64,000 nt of DNA, taken from NCBI GenBank assembly GCA_020632715.1, contig JACKFA010000004.1:310001-374000 (forward strand), read 5' to 3'. A program made the position numbers and the translations under genes. The DNA is from Deltaproteobacteria bacterium. GTDB taxonomy: Bacteria; Myxococcota_A; UBA9042; PHBI01. How positions within the stretch are numbered: position 1 is the first letter of the stretch; the number at the start of each line of letters is the position of its first letter. The notes under the pieces are model-generated. The model did no database searches and had not been told where the DNA came from. It saw only the letters and a program-made list of their open reading frames with translations. Of the stretch, positions 23,227 to 32,091 are shown piece after piece.

Positions 23227-25605
23227 TCAGGCCCGCGGACGTCCCCCGACCTCGGCGAGCGCCTTCCAGACCAGGTCTTCGACCTCGCGCACCTGCGCGT
23301 CGCCGAGCGTCTTCTCGCGGTCGCGGAGCGTGACAGACCACGCGAGGCTCTTCTCGCCCTCGCCGAGGCCCGCCCCGCGGTAGATCGACTGGAACGCGAC
23401 GTCCTCGATGAGGCCGGCCGCGGCGCCGCGGATCGCCGACTGCAGCGTGCCCGCGGGCACGTCCTCCGACACCACCACGGCGAAGTCGCGGTAGACGGCC
23501 GGGAACTTCGGGAGCGGCCTGTACCCGGCCGGCGCCTCGGCGCTCAGACGCCACGCGTCGAGGTCGAGCTCGAGAACCGCCGCGCCCTGACGCAGCTCGA
23601 GCTGCTTCCGCACGCGCGGATGCGCCTCCGCCACGACGCCGACCTCGACGCCGTCGAGCACGACGCGCCCTTGGCGCACCGGGTGCGCCCACACCGCGTC
23701 CACGCCGCCGGCGACGACCTCGGGGCAGCGCCGGCCGATGTGCCGAGCGAGACCCGCGAGGAGCGCCTTCAGCTCGAAGAAGAGCTCGGCGTTCTCGTCG
23801 CCGATGCGCGCCACCACGAGCCCCAGATGGACGGGCTGCTCGGCGACCTCCCCAGCCTTGGGCCGGAAGACGCGCCCGATCTCATAGGCGCGCACCTCCT
23901 CGAAGACGCGCGTGTTCTTCTGCACGACGCCGAGCAGGTGCGGCACGAGGTCGCGCCGGAGCGCCGGGCTCTCCGCGCTCAACGTATTGCGCAGCTCGAC
24001 GCGCGGCCCCGGCACGACGCCCAGGGACGCGAGGAGCGGCTCGAAGTCGAACGAGTACGTCTGCACCTCGTCGAGGCCACCCGCGAGGGAGAGGTAGTTG
24101 CGGACGCCGTGCTCGAAGCGCTTGCGGGCGTTGGGGTCGGGCTGACTGAGCGCCACGACGGCGGGCGCCGGCGGGACGTTGTCGTAGCCGTAGACGCGAC
24201 CGACCTCCTCGATGAGGTCCTCGCGGATCCCGACGTCCTTCGTGGCGCGGAAGGTCGGCACGCCCACGTCGAGGACGTCGTCGCCCGCGTCGCGCACGTC
24301 GAACGCGAGGGCCTCGAGGATGCCCACGATGCGCTCGCGCGACAGGTCCACGCCGAGCCGCCGCCGCACGAGCGCGAGCGGGAGCTCGACCCGCACCTCC
24401 GGCCGCGGCGGCGCCGCCACGTCGATGAACGCCGAGTCCACCTGCGCGGACGGGCAGAGCTCGAGCAGGAGCTTGCAGAACGACCGCGAGGCGTCGCCGA
24501 CCAGCAGGGGGTCGAGGCTCTTCTCGAAGCGCGCGGAGGCGTCGGTCCGGAGCCCGAGCCGCTGCGACGTCATGCGGACCGTCGCGGCGTCGAAGTTCGC
24601 GGCCTCGAGCACGATCTCGCTCGTGTCGGCGCGGATCTCCGAGTTCTCGCCGCCCATGACGCCGGCGAGCGCGATCCCGCGCTCGGCGTCGGCGATGAGG
24701 AGGTCGGCCGTCGTGAGCTTCCGGACCTGGCCGTCGAGCGTCGTGAAGGTCTCGCCGACCTCGGCCCTGCGCACGATGATGGCGTCGCCGCCGATCTCGC
24801 GGCGGTCGAAGGCGTGAAGCGGGTTCCCGAGGTCGAGCATCACGAAGTTCGTGGCGTCGACGACGTTGTTGATGGCCCGCACCCCCACGCGCTGCAGCAG
24901 GAGCTTCATCCAGTAGGGCGAGGGCGCCACCGTCACGCCGCTCATCGTGACGGCGCTGTACCGCGGGCACGCCGCGAAGTCGTCGACGCGCACCGTGATG
25001 GGACGCGCGGCGCCGAGCGTCACGTCGACGTCGAGCGGCTTCAGGGGCCGCCCGATCAGCGCTGCAACCTCACGCGCGACGCCGCGGTGGCCCCAGCAAT
25101 CGGGGCGATGCGTGAGCGACTTGTTGTCGATCTCGAGCAGCGTGTCCTCGACCGCGAAGGCGAGCGAGAACGCCGTCCCGGGCCCGACCTCCTCGTCGAG
25201 CACCAGGATGCCCGCGTGCTCGTCGCTGAGGCCGAGCTCGCGCTCGCTCGCGAGCATGCCGTGCGACGTGATCCCCGCGACGGCGGCGACCTCGATCGCC
25301 ATGTCGCCGAGGCGCGCGCCAGGGAGCGCCACGACGACCGTCTGCCCGGCCGCCACGTTCGGCGCGCCGCACACGATCTCGCGGACACCGTGCGCGCCGG
25401 TGTCGACGCGCGTCAGGCGCACCTTCTTGCCCTCGATCGCGGACACCTCGAGGACCTTGCCCACGACGACGTGGTCGAGCCCGCGACCGACGTGGTGGAC
25501 GCCGTCGAGCTCGGCCACGGACATGGTGAAACGCGCCGCGAGCGCGTCGAGATCGACGCCGTCGAGGTCGACGTGGCGCGAGAGCCAGTTGCAGGAGATC
25601 AGCAT
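23227..25605 (-). CDS. pheT: Phenylalanyl-tRNA synthetase beta subunit
   Basis: 792 aa, typical PheT length. Domains in order: N-terminal CNWLSRHVDLDG; EMAP/tRNA-binding OB fold (VVGKVLEVSAIEGKKVRLTR, CGAPNVAAGQTVVVA, GITSHGMLASERELGLSD); B3/B4 editing region (FVMLDLGNPLHAFD, IALAGVMGGENSEI, EAANFDAATVR); catalytic-like core; and C-terminal anticodon-binding fold (PLPKFPAVYRDFAVVVSEDV). It forms the alpha2beta2 enzyme with PheS, encoded 3 nt upstream. The ATG is preceded by weak signals, in keeping with translational coupling to pheS. Confidence 0.96.
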   Translation of the reverse strand: MLISCNWLSRHVDLDGVDLDALAARFTMSVAELDGVHHVGRGLDHVVVGKVLEVSAIEGKKVRLTRVDTGAHGVREIVCGAPNVAAGQTVVVALPGARLGDMAIEVAAVAGITSHGMLASERELGLSDEHAGILVLDEEVGPGTAFSLAFAVEDTLLEIDNKSLTHRPDCWGHRGVAREVAALIGRPLKPLDVDVTLGAARPITVRVDDFAACPRYSAVTMSGVTVAPSPYWMKLLLQRVGVRAINNVVDATNFVMLDLGNPLHAFDRREIGGDAIIVRRAEVGETFTTLDGQVRKLTTADLLIADAERGIALAGVMGGENSEIRADTSEIVLEAANFDAATVRMTSQRLGLRTDASARFEKSLDPLLVGDASRSFCKLLLELCPSAQVDSAFIDVAAPPRPEVRVELPLALVRRRLGVDLSRERIVGILEALAFDVRDAGDDVLDVGVPTFRATKDVGIREDLIEEVGRVYGYDNVPPAPAVVALSQPDPNARKRFEHGVRNYLSLAGGLDEVQTYSFDFEPLLASLGVVPGPRVELRNTLSAESPALRRDLVPHLLGVVQKNTRVFEEVRAYEIGRVFRPKAGEVAEQPVHLGLVVARIGDENAELFFELKALLAGLARHIGRRCPEVVAGGVDAVWAHPVRQGRVVLDGVEVGVVAEAHPRVRKQLELRQGAAVLELDLDAWRLSAEAPAGYRPLPKFPAVYRDFAVVVSEDVPAGTLQSAIRGAAAGLIEDVAFQSIYRGAGLGEGEKSLAWSVTLRDREKTLGDAQVREVEDLVWKALAEVGGRPRA

Positions 25606-25608
25606 GGC

Positions 25609-26649
25609 CTAACCCTGACGGAACTGAGCGAGGAAGCGGAGGTCACCGCCGAGCAGGTGGCGGATGTCCTCGATCTGGTACTTCATCATCACGAGCCGGC
25701 TGAGCCCGAGCCCGAAGGCCCAACCCTCCCACTCGTTCGGGTCGAGCCCGCCGTGCCGCAGCACGTTCGGGTGCACGAGCCCGCACGGGAGGAGCTCCAC
25801 CCAGCCGCTGTGCTTGCACACCGAGCAGCCGCGCCCGCCACAGACCTGGCACTGGATGTCGAGCTCGAAGCCGGGCTCGACGAAGGGGAAGTAGCCAGGG
25901 CGCAGGCGGATGGTCACGTCGCGCTCGAAGATGCTCGAGAGCAGCGTCTTCATCGAGTGGATGAGCTGCGCGACGCTGACGCTCTTGTCGACCATCAGCC
26001 CTTCGCACTGATGGAACGTGTGCTCGTGCGAGGCATCCACCGACTCGTAGCGGAAGACGCGCCCGGGGAAGATGGCCCGGAGCGGCGCGCCGTACTCGCG
26101 CATGGCGCGCACCTGCCCGGTCGAGGTGTGCGTCCGGAGCAGGTTCCCGTCGTTGAGCCAGAACGTGTCCTGCATGTCGCGCGCAGGGTGCTCGGGCGGG
26201 ATGTTGAGACCGGTGAAGTTGAAGAACTCCGTCTCGACCTCGGGGTAGTCGAGGATGAGGAAGCCCATCGCGCGGAAGACGTCCTCGATGTGGCGCGAGA
26301 CGACCGTCAGCGGGTGCAGCGCACCCACGCGCGGGCTCCCGCCGAACGCCGCCACGGGGAGCGTCGCGTCGAACGTGGGGTCCTCGCACAGACGCGCGAG
26401 CTCAGCTTCCTCGAGCGCGCCGCGACGCGCCTGGATGGCCGCCGTGACCTCGTCGCGCAGGGCGTTGACCTTCTGCCCGAACGCGGGCCGGTCCGCCGGC
26501 GCGACGTCGCGCATGCCGGCCATGAGCGCGGTGACCTCGCCCTTCTTGCCGAGGTACTTGACCTCCAGGTCGCGCAGCGCGCGCTCGTCCTCGGCTGCGG
26601 CGATCGCGGCCGTGGCCGTGCCGAGCATGGCGTCGAATCGTTCCTGCAT
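25609..26649 (-). CDS. pheS: Phenylalanyl-tRNA synthetase alpha subunit
   Basis: 346 aa with class II motifs: HPLTVVSRHIEDVFRAMGF, DTFWLNDGNLLRTHTSTGQV, FRYESVDASHEHTFHQCEG, and motif 3 AFGLGLSRLVMMKY. It makes Phe-tRNA with PheT. Near residues 265-290 the sequence reads CQVCGGRGCSVCKHSGWVEL, a Cys-rich zinc-knuckle-like insertion absent from E. coli PheS; I recall similar insertions in some other bacterial lineages. An ATG with GAGGGG upstream and a sigma-70 promoter precede it, so pheST is probably transcribed from its own promoter after murD. Confidence 0.96.
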   Translation of the reverse strand: MQERFDAMLGTATAAIAAAEDERALRDLEVKYLGKKGEVTALMAGMRDVAPADRPAFGQKVNALRDEVTAAIQARRGALEEAELARLCEDPTFDATLPVAAFGGSPRVGALHPLTVVSRHIEDVFRAMGFLILDYPEVETEFFNFTGLNIPPEHPARDMQDTFWLNDGNLLRTHTSTGQVRAMREYGAPLRAIFPGRVFRYESVDASHEHTFHQCEGLMVDKSVSVAQLIHSMKTLLSSIFERDVTIRLRPGYFPFVEPGFELDIQCQVCGGRGCSVCKHSGWVELLPCGLVHPNVLRHGGLDPNEWEGWAFGLGLSRLVMMKYQIEDIRHLLGGDLRFLAQFRQG

Positions 26650-26678
26650 CGTTCATCCCCTCGCGGCGCCGAGCCCGT

Positions 26679-26707
26679 CGTATAGCCAAAGGGCCCCAGC
26701 GCGTCGA
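26679..26707 (-). promoter_or_regulatory. Sigma-70 promoter of pheS-pheT
   Basis: On the minus strand: TCGACG, 17-nt spacer, TATACG. Predicted start near 26672, about 23 nt before the pheS ATG. An 18-bp perfect palindrome CGCCTCCGCGCGGAGGCG at 26725-26742 lies upstream and may terminate murD transcripts. Confidence 0.5.
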
Positions 26708-26724
26708 GCGCATAGTCTCCCGCT

Positions 26725-26742
26725 CGCCTCCGCGCGGAGGCG
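26725..26742 (-). terminator. Perfect GC palindrome between murD and pheS
   Basis: CGCCTCCGCGCGGAGGCG, perfect over 18 bp, located 51 nt after the murD stop. It could form a short strong hairpin; there is no T-run, so it may pause or assist Rho rather than terminate alone. Confidence 0.4.
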
Positions 26743-26792
26743 CCCCTGGAGCCGCTCGTCGCCCTCGACGCGCGCCGGACGCTAGCGCTCTC

Positions 26793-28124
26793 CTAGGGAA
26801 GGGCGTTCACCATCTCGGTGAACGTGTCCCCGCGATGCCCGTAGCTCTTGAACTGGTCGAACGACGCGCACGCGGGCGACAGCAGCACGGTGTCGCCGCT
26901 CACCGCGAGCCCCTGCGCGACCTCGAGGGCCTCGGCCATCGTCTCGACCACGGTCACCGCGGGCCCACCGAGCCCGATGGCCGCCGCGAGCGCGTCGCGC
27001 GTCGCGCCGAACAGGATGACCGCGCGAGCCCGCTCGCGCACCAGCGCCGCGAACGCCGTGAAGTCGGCGTCCTTCGCGGAGCCGCCTGCGAGCAGGATCA
27101 CCGGCCCCTCGATGGCGCGGAGCCCGGCGGACGCGGCGTTCGGGTTCGTCGCCTTGCTGTCGTTGACCCAGCGCACGCCCTCGCGCGTCCGCACCGTCGC
27201 GAGGCGGTGGGGCAGGGGGGCATACGCCATCAACGCCTCGCGAATCGCTGCCGCGGGGATCCCCCAGGTCGCCGCCGCGAGCCCCGCCGCGAGCGCGTTC
27301 GCCACGTTGTGCCCGCCGAGGAGCGGCAGCTCGTCACGGGTCATGAGCGGCGAGGCGACCCCGTCCGGACCGCGCAGCCAGAGGGTCCGGTCGGCGAAGA
27401 ACGCGTCCGCGTCGGTGTCGACGAGGGAGAACGTCTTGACCTGCGGGACGGCGGGCCGCTCCCACGCCGCGATGAAGCCGTCGTCGGCGTTGAGGATGAC
27501 CGTGTCCTCGGCCTCCATCGCCGCCCAGATCCGGCGCTTCGCGGCCTGGTACGCCTCGAAGCTGCCGTGATAGTTCAGGTGGTCCTCGGCGATGTTCGTG
27601 ACGATCGCCACCCTCGGACGGAACGTGCTGCACGTCGTCAGCTGGAAGCAGCTGATCTCGGCCACCACGAGGCTATCGGCCGTCAGCTCGTCGAGGCCCT
27701 CGCAGAGCGGGTTCCCGAGGTTCCCCCCCACGAACGTGCCCGGGTTCACCACGCGGGCGATGTCGCCCAGCATCGTCGTGGTCGTGCTCTTCCCGTCCGT
27801 CCCCGTGATCGCGAGGGTGGGGCAGGGCGCGAGCCGGTAGAAGAGCTCGACCTCGCCGATGACCTCCCCCGCGCGCGCCGCGATCTGCCCCCGCACGGGC
27901 GACACCTCGGGCACCCCCGGGCTCAGGACCGCGACGTCGCCTTCCCGCACGTCGTTCGTGCCCGCCTGGTACGCGACGCGCTCGTCGAGCCCCGCCGGTC
28001 GCGCCGCCTCGGCGTTCGCCTCGACGAGGAGCACGTCCCCACCGCGCTTCGCGAGCGCGTTCGACGCGGCGACCCCGCTCCGACCTGCCCCGACGACCGT
28101 GAACCGCTCGCCGGCGACCTTCAT
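26793..28124 (-). CDS. murD: UDP-N-acetylmuramoylalanine--D-glutamate ligase
   Basis: 443 aa. N-terminal Rossmann VVGAGRSGVAASNALAKRG; ATP loop ITGTDGKSTTTTM (residues 107-119; Asp where Asn is usual); VAEISCFQL (canonical ELSSFQL); TNIAEDHLNYHGSFEAY; KATNPNAA; and C-terminal LLSPACASFDQFKSYGHRGD. It adds D-Glu to UDP-MurNAc-L-Ala in the cytosol. The start overlaps the murC stop by four bases (ATGA), so the two are coupled. The rest of the dcw cluster (murG, ftsW, murB, ftsQ) is not here, meaning the cell-wall genes have been split in this lineage. Confidence 0.95.
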   Translation of the reverse strand: MKVAGERFTVVGAGRSGVAASNALAKRGGDVLLVEANAEAARPAGLDERVAYQAGTNDVREGDVAVLSPGVPEVSPVRGQIAARAGEVIGEVELFYRLAPCPTLAITGTDGKSTTTTMLGDIARVVNPGTFVGGNLGNPLCEGLDELTADSLVVAEISCFQLTTCSTFRPRVAIVTNIAEDHLNYHGSFEAYQAAKRRIWAAMEAEDTVILNADDGFIAAWERPAVPQVKTFSLVDTDADAFFADRTLWLRGPDGVASPLMTRDELPLLGGHNVANALAAGLAAATWGIPAAAIREALMAYAPLPHRLATVRTREGVRWVNDSKATNPNAASAGLRAIEGPVILLAGGSAKDADFTAFAALVRERARAVILFGATRDALAAAIGLGGPAVTVVETMAEALEVAQGLAVSGDTVLLSPACASFDQFKSYGHRGDTFTEMVNALP

Positions 28125-29506
28125 CGGGCGCCCTCGCGCGCCGAGAGCTCCTCGGCGTAGCGGTCGGCGAGCCGGAAGAGGTCGTCACCGCCGAAGAAGA
28201 TGACCTGGTCGCCGAGCCCGACCGCCTCGTGCAACGCCGGGATGATGTCGTCCATCTCCTGGATGTACGTGACCTTGGGGCCGCGACTGCGGATCTTGTC
28301 GCACAGGAACTCGGTGTCGATGCCCGGGATGGGCACCTCGCCGGCCGTGTAGAGCTCGGTGATGATGGTGTGGTCGGCGTCGTGGAACGCCTCGGCGTAG
28401 TCGTCCTGCAGGTAGTTGATCATCGTGAAGCGGTACGGCTTGAACACCGCGGTGATCCGCCCCTCGCCCTGCCGCGCCGCCTCGAGGACGCGCCGGATGC
28501 CCGTCGGGTGGCTGATGTAGTCCTTCACGATCTGCCGCCCGCCGGCCCGGACCACGGTGAAGCGGTTCTCGAGCCCACGGAACACCGCCAGCCCCTTCGC
28601 GATGGCGTCGATGCCCACGCCGAGGGAGAGCGCCGCCGCGCTCGCAGCGACCGCGTTGTCGATGTTGTAGAGCCCGGGCAGCGGGAGCCGCACGTGCCCG
28701 AGCTTCTCGCCCCGCCACGCGAGGTCGAACTCGCCGAAGTCGATGCCCGCGCGGGTCTCGGACGCGGCGCAGTCCGCCTCCGGGTGGCGCCCGAAGGTCA
28801 CGACCTTCGCGTTCAACCGCGGGATGAGGGCGCGCGCGCCGGCGTCCTCCGCGTTCACCACCACGAGCTCGAGCCGCGGGTTGCCGTTCAGCGCGGCGAC
28901 CACCGTGTCCTGCACGTGCTCGAGGCTGTCGTAGTAGTTCAGGTGGTCCGCCTCGAGGTTGTTGATGACCGCGAGCGTCGGCCTCACGTTCGTGAGCGAG
29001 CCGTCCGACTCGTCGACCTCGGCCACGACGATGTCCGCGCCCGTGACGCGCGCGTTGATCTTGCCGAAGTTCTCGAGCAGGCCACCGATGATGAAGCTCG
29101 GGTCCTCGCCGGCCGCCTCGAGGATGGTCGTGATGGCGCTCGAGACGGTGCCTTTCCCGTGCGTCCCGATGACGCCGACCGCCCGCGGGAAGCCGTCGAG
29201 CAACGCGCCGAGCACCTCCGAGCGGTGGAGCACCCGGAGCCCCCCGCTGCGAGCGGCCACGAGCTCGGGGTTCGTCTCGGGGATCGCCGTCGAGTGCACG
29301 ATGACCTCGGCGCCAGCGAGGTTGTCGGCGTGGTGGCCGATGACGACCGTGGCGCCCTCGCTCCGGAGCGCGGTCGTCAGCTGCGACTCGCGCACGTCCG
29401 AGCCGGACACCGTGTGCCCGCGCCGCAGGAGGGCGCGCGCGACGCCGGAGACGCCGATGCCGCCGATGCCGATCAGGTGCACGTGGGTGGGCTTGTCCAA
29501 GAGCAT
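28121..29506 (-). CDS. murC: UDP-N-acetylmuramate--L-alanine ligase, divergent MurC
   Basis: 461 aa. It has the MurC N-terminus HLIGIGGIGVSGVARALLRRG, EVDESDGSL, and TELYTAGEVPIPGI near the end. Several catalytic motifs are altered: the P-loop reads GTHGKGTVSS (usual GTHGKTTT), the DDYGHHPTEI motif reads KDYISHPTGI, and FQPHRYTRT is FKPYRFTMI. GKG[ST] also occurs in folylpolyglutamate synthases, so nucleotide binding may be kept. It could be a diverged MurC or a paralogue acting on another substrate. The ATG at 29506 has GAGGAG upstream and is preferred to the GTG at 29545. murD follows with an ATGA overlap. Confidence 0.85.
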   Translation of the reverse strand: MLLDKPTHVHLIGIGGIGVSGVARALLRRGHTVSGSDVRESQLTTALRSEGATVVIGHHADNLAGAEVIVHSTAIPETNPELVAARSGGLRVLHRSEVLGALLDGFPRAVGVIGTHGKGTVSSAITTILEAAGEDPSFIIGGLLENFGKINARVTGADIVVAEVDESDGSLTNVRPTLAVINNLEADHLNYYDSLEHVQDTVVAALNGNPRLELVVVNAEDAGARALIPRLNAKVVTFGRHPEADCAASETRAGIDFGEFDLAWRGEKLGHVRLPLPGLYNIDNAVAASAAALSLGVGIDAIAKGLAVFRGLENRFTVVRAGGRQIVKDYISHPTGIRRVLEAARQGEGRITAVFKPYRFTMINYLQDDYAEAFHDADHTIITELYTAGEVPIPGIDTEFLCDKIRSRGPKVTYIQEMDDIIPALHEAVGLGDQVIFFGGDDLFRLADRYAEELSAREGAR

Positions 29507-29557
29507 GGGCGCTTTCTCCTCGGCGCGGTGGACCTCCGCGGCCACCCGACGGAGCGC

Positions 29558-29586
29558 ATCATTCCAGCGCGGCGATCGATGGACAA
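29558..29586 (-). promoter_or_regulatory. Sigma-70 promoter of murC-murD
   Basis: On the minus strand: TTGTCC, 17-nt spacer, AATGAT. Predicted start near 29551, about 45 nt before the murC ATG. Confidence 0.5.
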
Positions 29587-29651
29587 ATAATCTCGCGCGC
29601 CGAGTCCTCGCCGCCCCGGTAACCTCCGGGTCCGCCAGTCGGCCGCAGCCC

Positions 29652-30698
29652 TCAGGGCAGCTCGACCGGCGCGTCCTCAGGGGGCTCCTCCGGCGCGACG
29701 ACCGCGTCCGGGTCGTCTCCCGTCAGCCGCGCCACCGCGCGCCGCGCGATGTCCCGGAGGGCCGGGTTCGGGTGCCCCTCCGCGATGCTCCGCAGGTAGC
29801 GTACGGCGCTGTCCCCGCCGATGTCGCCGAGGGCGTTGATGGCGACGAGGTGCTTCTCCTCGTTGGGGCCGTTCGTCATGTGCGCCAGCGCGCGGATGAC
29901 GTCCTCGTCGCGCGACCGCAGGAGCCCGAGCGCCGCTCCCGCGCGGATGGCCACCAGGTCGCGACCGTCCGCCGTGAGCTTCACGAGCGGCGGCAGCGCC
30001 GCCTCGAGCTTCCGCTCGCCGGCCTCGGACGCCGCCTCCGCGAGGATCCCCTCGTGGGTCGACGTCGAGAGCGCGTCGAGCACCTCGGCGTCCGTGGCCT
30101 CGCGCATCCGCACCTGACCGTGCAGGACGTCCGCCGCGCGCCCCGCGAGCGCCTTCATCAGCCGCTCGATCGTCGACGGCCCGTCCTCCTGGCCGTCGCC
30201 CCCGAAGGCCGCGGAGTCGTCGAGCGACACCCGGAACGTCAGCTTCTCCTTCTCCCCGGCGTCGCACTTGAGCTCCGCCTCGACGAGGACCCGCGCGTCG
30301 CCGACCTCCGCGGTCGGGTCCGGCGCGCGGTTCTTGACGAGCACGTACGCCACCCGCGCCGCCCCCTGGCACGGCAGCTGCGGCCCACTGGCCTCGCGCA
30401 CGAAGCGGTCGTCGCCGTAGAAGCCGGCGCGCAGGATCCCCTCGACCTCGCCAGGGATCCTCGGCGCCCGCACGGCCGGCGGCGTCTGGTCCGTGACCGT
30501 CAACGCCTCGAGCACGAGCGGGGCCGTGCGCGTGAGCTTCGCCGGCGCGTCGGCCGACACGCCACCGACGTCGGCAGTACCGGGATCCTCACCGCGACAC
30601 CCGGCGAGGACGCCGATCGCCACGACGCCGGCGACCCACGCCGCCGCCGCCCGCCTGGAAGTTCCTCGCCTGCCCGCAATCGCGTTGTCGTCGCTCAT
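29652..30698 (-). CDS. HEAT-repeat lipoprotein
   Basis: 348 aa from the ATG at 30698. The N-terminus is long and basic, then GVVAIGVLAGC with lipobox LAGC (Cys34), so a lipoprotein. The middle (about 60-190) is a domain with DDRFVREA, VAYVLVKNRAP and VLVEAELKC. The C-terminal third has HEAT-like repeats: LVAIRAGAALGLLRSRDEDV, EEKHLVAINALGDIGGDSAV, PNPALRDIARRAVARL. It ends in an acidic Pro/Glu tail. HEAT lipoproteins serve as envelope scaffolds; no specific role can be given. The start is chosen for GAAGG 5 nt upstream. It is divergent from the serine hydrolase with almost no spacer. Confidence 0.8.
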   Translation of the reverse strand: MSDDNAIAGRRGTSRRAAAAWVAGVVAIGVLAGCRGEDPGTADVGGVSADAPAKLTRTAPLVLEALTVTDQTPPAVRAPRIPGEVEGILRAGFYGDDRFVREASGPQLPCQGAARVAYVLVKNRAPDPTAEVGDARVLVEAELKCDAGEKEKLTFRVSLDDSAAFGGDGQEDGPSTIERLMKALAGRAADVLHGQVRMREATDAEVLDALSTSTHEGILAEAASEAGERKLEAALPPLVKLTADGRDLVAIRAGAALGLLRSRDEDVIRALAHMTNGPNEEKHLVAINALGDIGGDSAVRYLRSIAEGHPNPALRDIARRAVARLTGDDPDAVVAPEEPPEDAPVELP

Positions 30699-30724
30699 CC
30701 TTGCCTTCATACTCCGCCGTCGAC

Positions 30725-31960
30725 GTGACTGCATCGTCCCGATGGGTGTCGATCCCCCCCGACCTCGACGCCGTGACCCGCCGCGGCCCCGAGTCGGACC
30801 CGGCCGCCACCGGCCTCGCCCAGGACGACGTCGAGGCCATCTGGCGCGGCGTCCTCGGCCTCTACGAGACGGGAACCCAGCCCGCGATCTCCGTCTGCCT
30901 GCGCCACCGCGGTCAGGTCTTCCTGAACCGCGCCGTCGGCCACTCGCACGGCCCGGCGACCGCCACCGACACGGCCGAGCGCGTCGCCACCCCGGACACG
31001 CAGTTCTGCGTCTTCTCCGCGTCGAAGGCGATCACCGCGATCATCATGCACGAGCTCGACGCGCGGAACCTGCTCCGGCTCGAGGACCCCGTCGTCGAGT
31101 ACCTCCCGGAGTTCGGGCGGCACCGGAAGCGCTGGGTCACGCTCCGCCACGTGCTGACGCACCGCGCCGGGATCCCCGCGATCCCGACGGACCTCGACCC
31201 GCTCGAGCTCGCCCACGACTGGGAGGGCATCATCGAGCGCCTCTGCGACGCCCGCCCCACCTTCGCCGCCGGCCGTCAGCTCGCCTACCACGCCGTGACA
31301 GGCGGCTACATCCTGGCCGAGGCCGCCCACCGCGCCACGGGCAAGCCCATCACCGAGTGGCTCCGCGAGCTCATCGCCGAGCCGCTCGGGATCCCGATGA
31401 GCTACGGTGTCGCGCCGGAACACGTCGACGACGTCGCGAAGAACCGCTTCACCGGCTACCCCGTCCCCTTCCCCATCTCCAAGGTCATCGAGCGCTCCCT
31501 GGGCCTCAACATGACGCGCGCCGTCGCCGCCTCGAACGACCCGCGCTTCCTGACCGGCGTCATCCCGTCGGGCAACATCGTCACCACGGCGGACGGGCTC
31601 TCCTCCTTCTTCCAGCTGCTGCTCGACGGCGGAAAGCGCGGCGAGGACGGCCTCCTCGATCGCCGCGCCGTCCGGCGGGCGCGCGTCGAGAGCGCCTACT
31701 TCAAGCTCGACCTCACCCTCGGGATCCCGGTCCGCTATGGCCACGGGCTCATGCTCGGCGCCCGCCGCTTCAGCATGTTCGGCCCCGACACGCGCCGCGC
31801 CTTCGGCCACTACGGCTTCGTCGTCATCATCGGTTGGGCCGACCCCGAGCGCGACATCGCAGGCGCCATCCTGACGAGCGGCAAGTCCGTGGTGGCCAAT
31901 CAGCTCCTCCCCATCTGGCGCCTGCTCTCGACGGTCTCGCAGCGCGTCCCGAAGCGCTGA
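30725..31960 (+). CDS. Beta-lactamase-family serine hydrolase
   Basis: About 411 aa. It has the class C-type fold markers: SASK (SxxK nucleophile) in CVFSASKAITAIIMHELDAR, YHAVTGGYILAEAAHRATGK (Tyr of the YxN-like motif), and GHYGF near the C-terminus in place of the KTG box. Members include esterases, D-aminopeptidases and penicillin-binding proteins, so substrate cannot be read off. There is no signal peptide. The start is uncertain: TTG at 30701, GTG at 30725 and GTG at 30746 are in frame, none with a good Shine-Dalgarno sequence; I give the middle one. Confidence 0.85.
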   Translation: MTASSRWVSIPPDLDAVTRRGPESDPAATGLAQDDVEAIWRGVLGLYETGTQPAISVCLRHRGQVFLNRAVGHSHGPATATDTAERVATPDTQFCVFSASKAITAIIMHELDARNLLRLEDPVVEYLPEFGRHRKRWVTLRHVLTHRAGIPAIPTDLDPLELAHDWEGIIERLCDARPTFAAGRQLAYHAVTGGYILAEAAHRATGKPITEWLRELIAEPLGIPMSYGVAPEHVDDVAKNRFTGYPVPFPISKVIERSLGLNMTRAVAASNDPRFLTGVIPSGNIVTTADGLSSFFQLLLDGGKRGEDGLLDRRAVRRARVESAYFKLDLTLGIPVRYGHGLMLGARRFSMFGPDTRRAFGHYGFVVIIGWADPERDIAGAILTSGKSVVANQLLPIWRLLSTVSQRVPKR

Positions 31961-32053
31961 CCGAGCCCTCGCGGATCCCCCGCCCTTCGCCGTCCGAGCC
32001 CGCGCACCGCGGCATCCGAGGCGGCCTCGCGCGCCCTGACGGCGCCCGCGTCG

Positions 32054-32082
32054 TTGACCGCCCCGCCTCGGCTGTCTATACG
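32054..32082 (+). promoter_or_regulatory. Sigma-70 promoter of the cytochrome lipoprotein gene
   Basis: TTGACC, 17-nt spacer, TATACG. Predicted start near 32089, only about 3 nt before the ATG at 32092, so the transcript may be leaderless or nearly so; no Shine-Dalgarno sequence is present. Confidence 0.6.
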
Positions 32083-32091
32083 TCCCGGACG

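Noticed and set aside
30493..32091. Long open frame continuing upstream of the cytochrome lipoprotein ATG
   Set aside because: It overlaps the serine hydrolase in another frame and its product is Arg/Pro-rich; the lipoprotein signal and promoter mark the real start at 32092.
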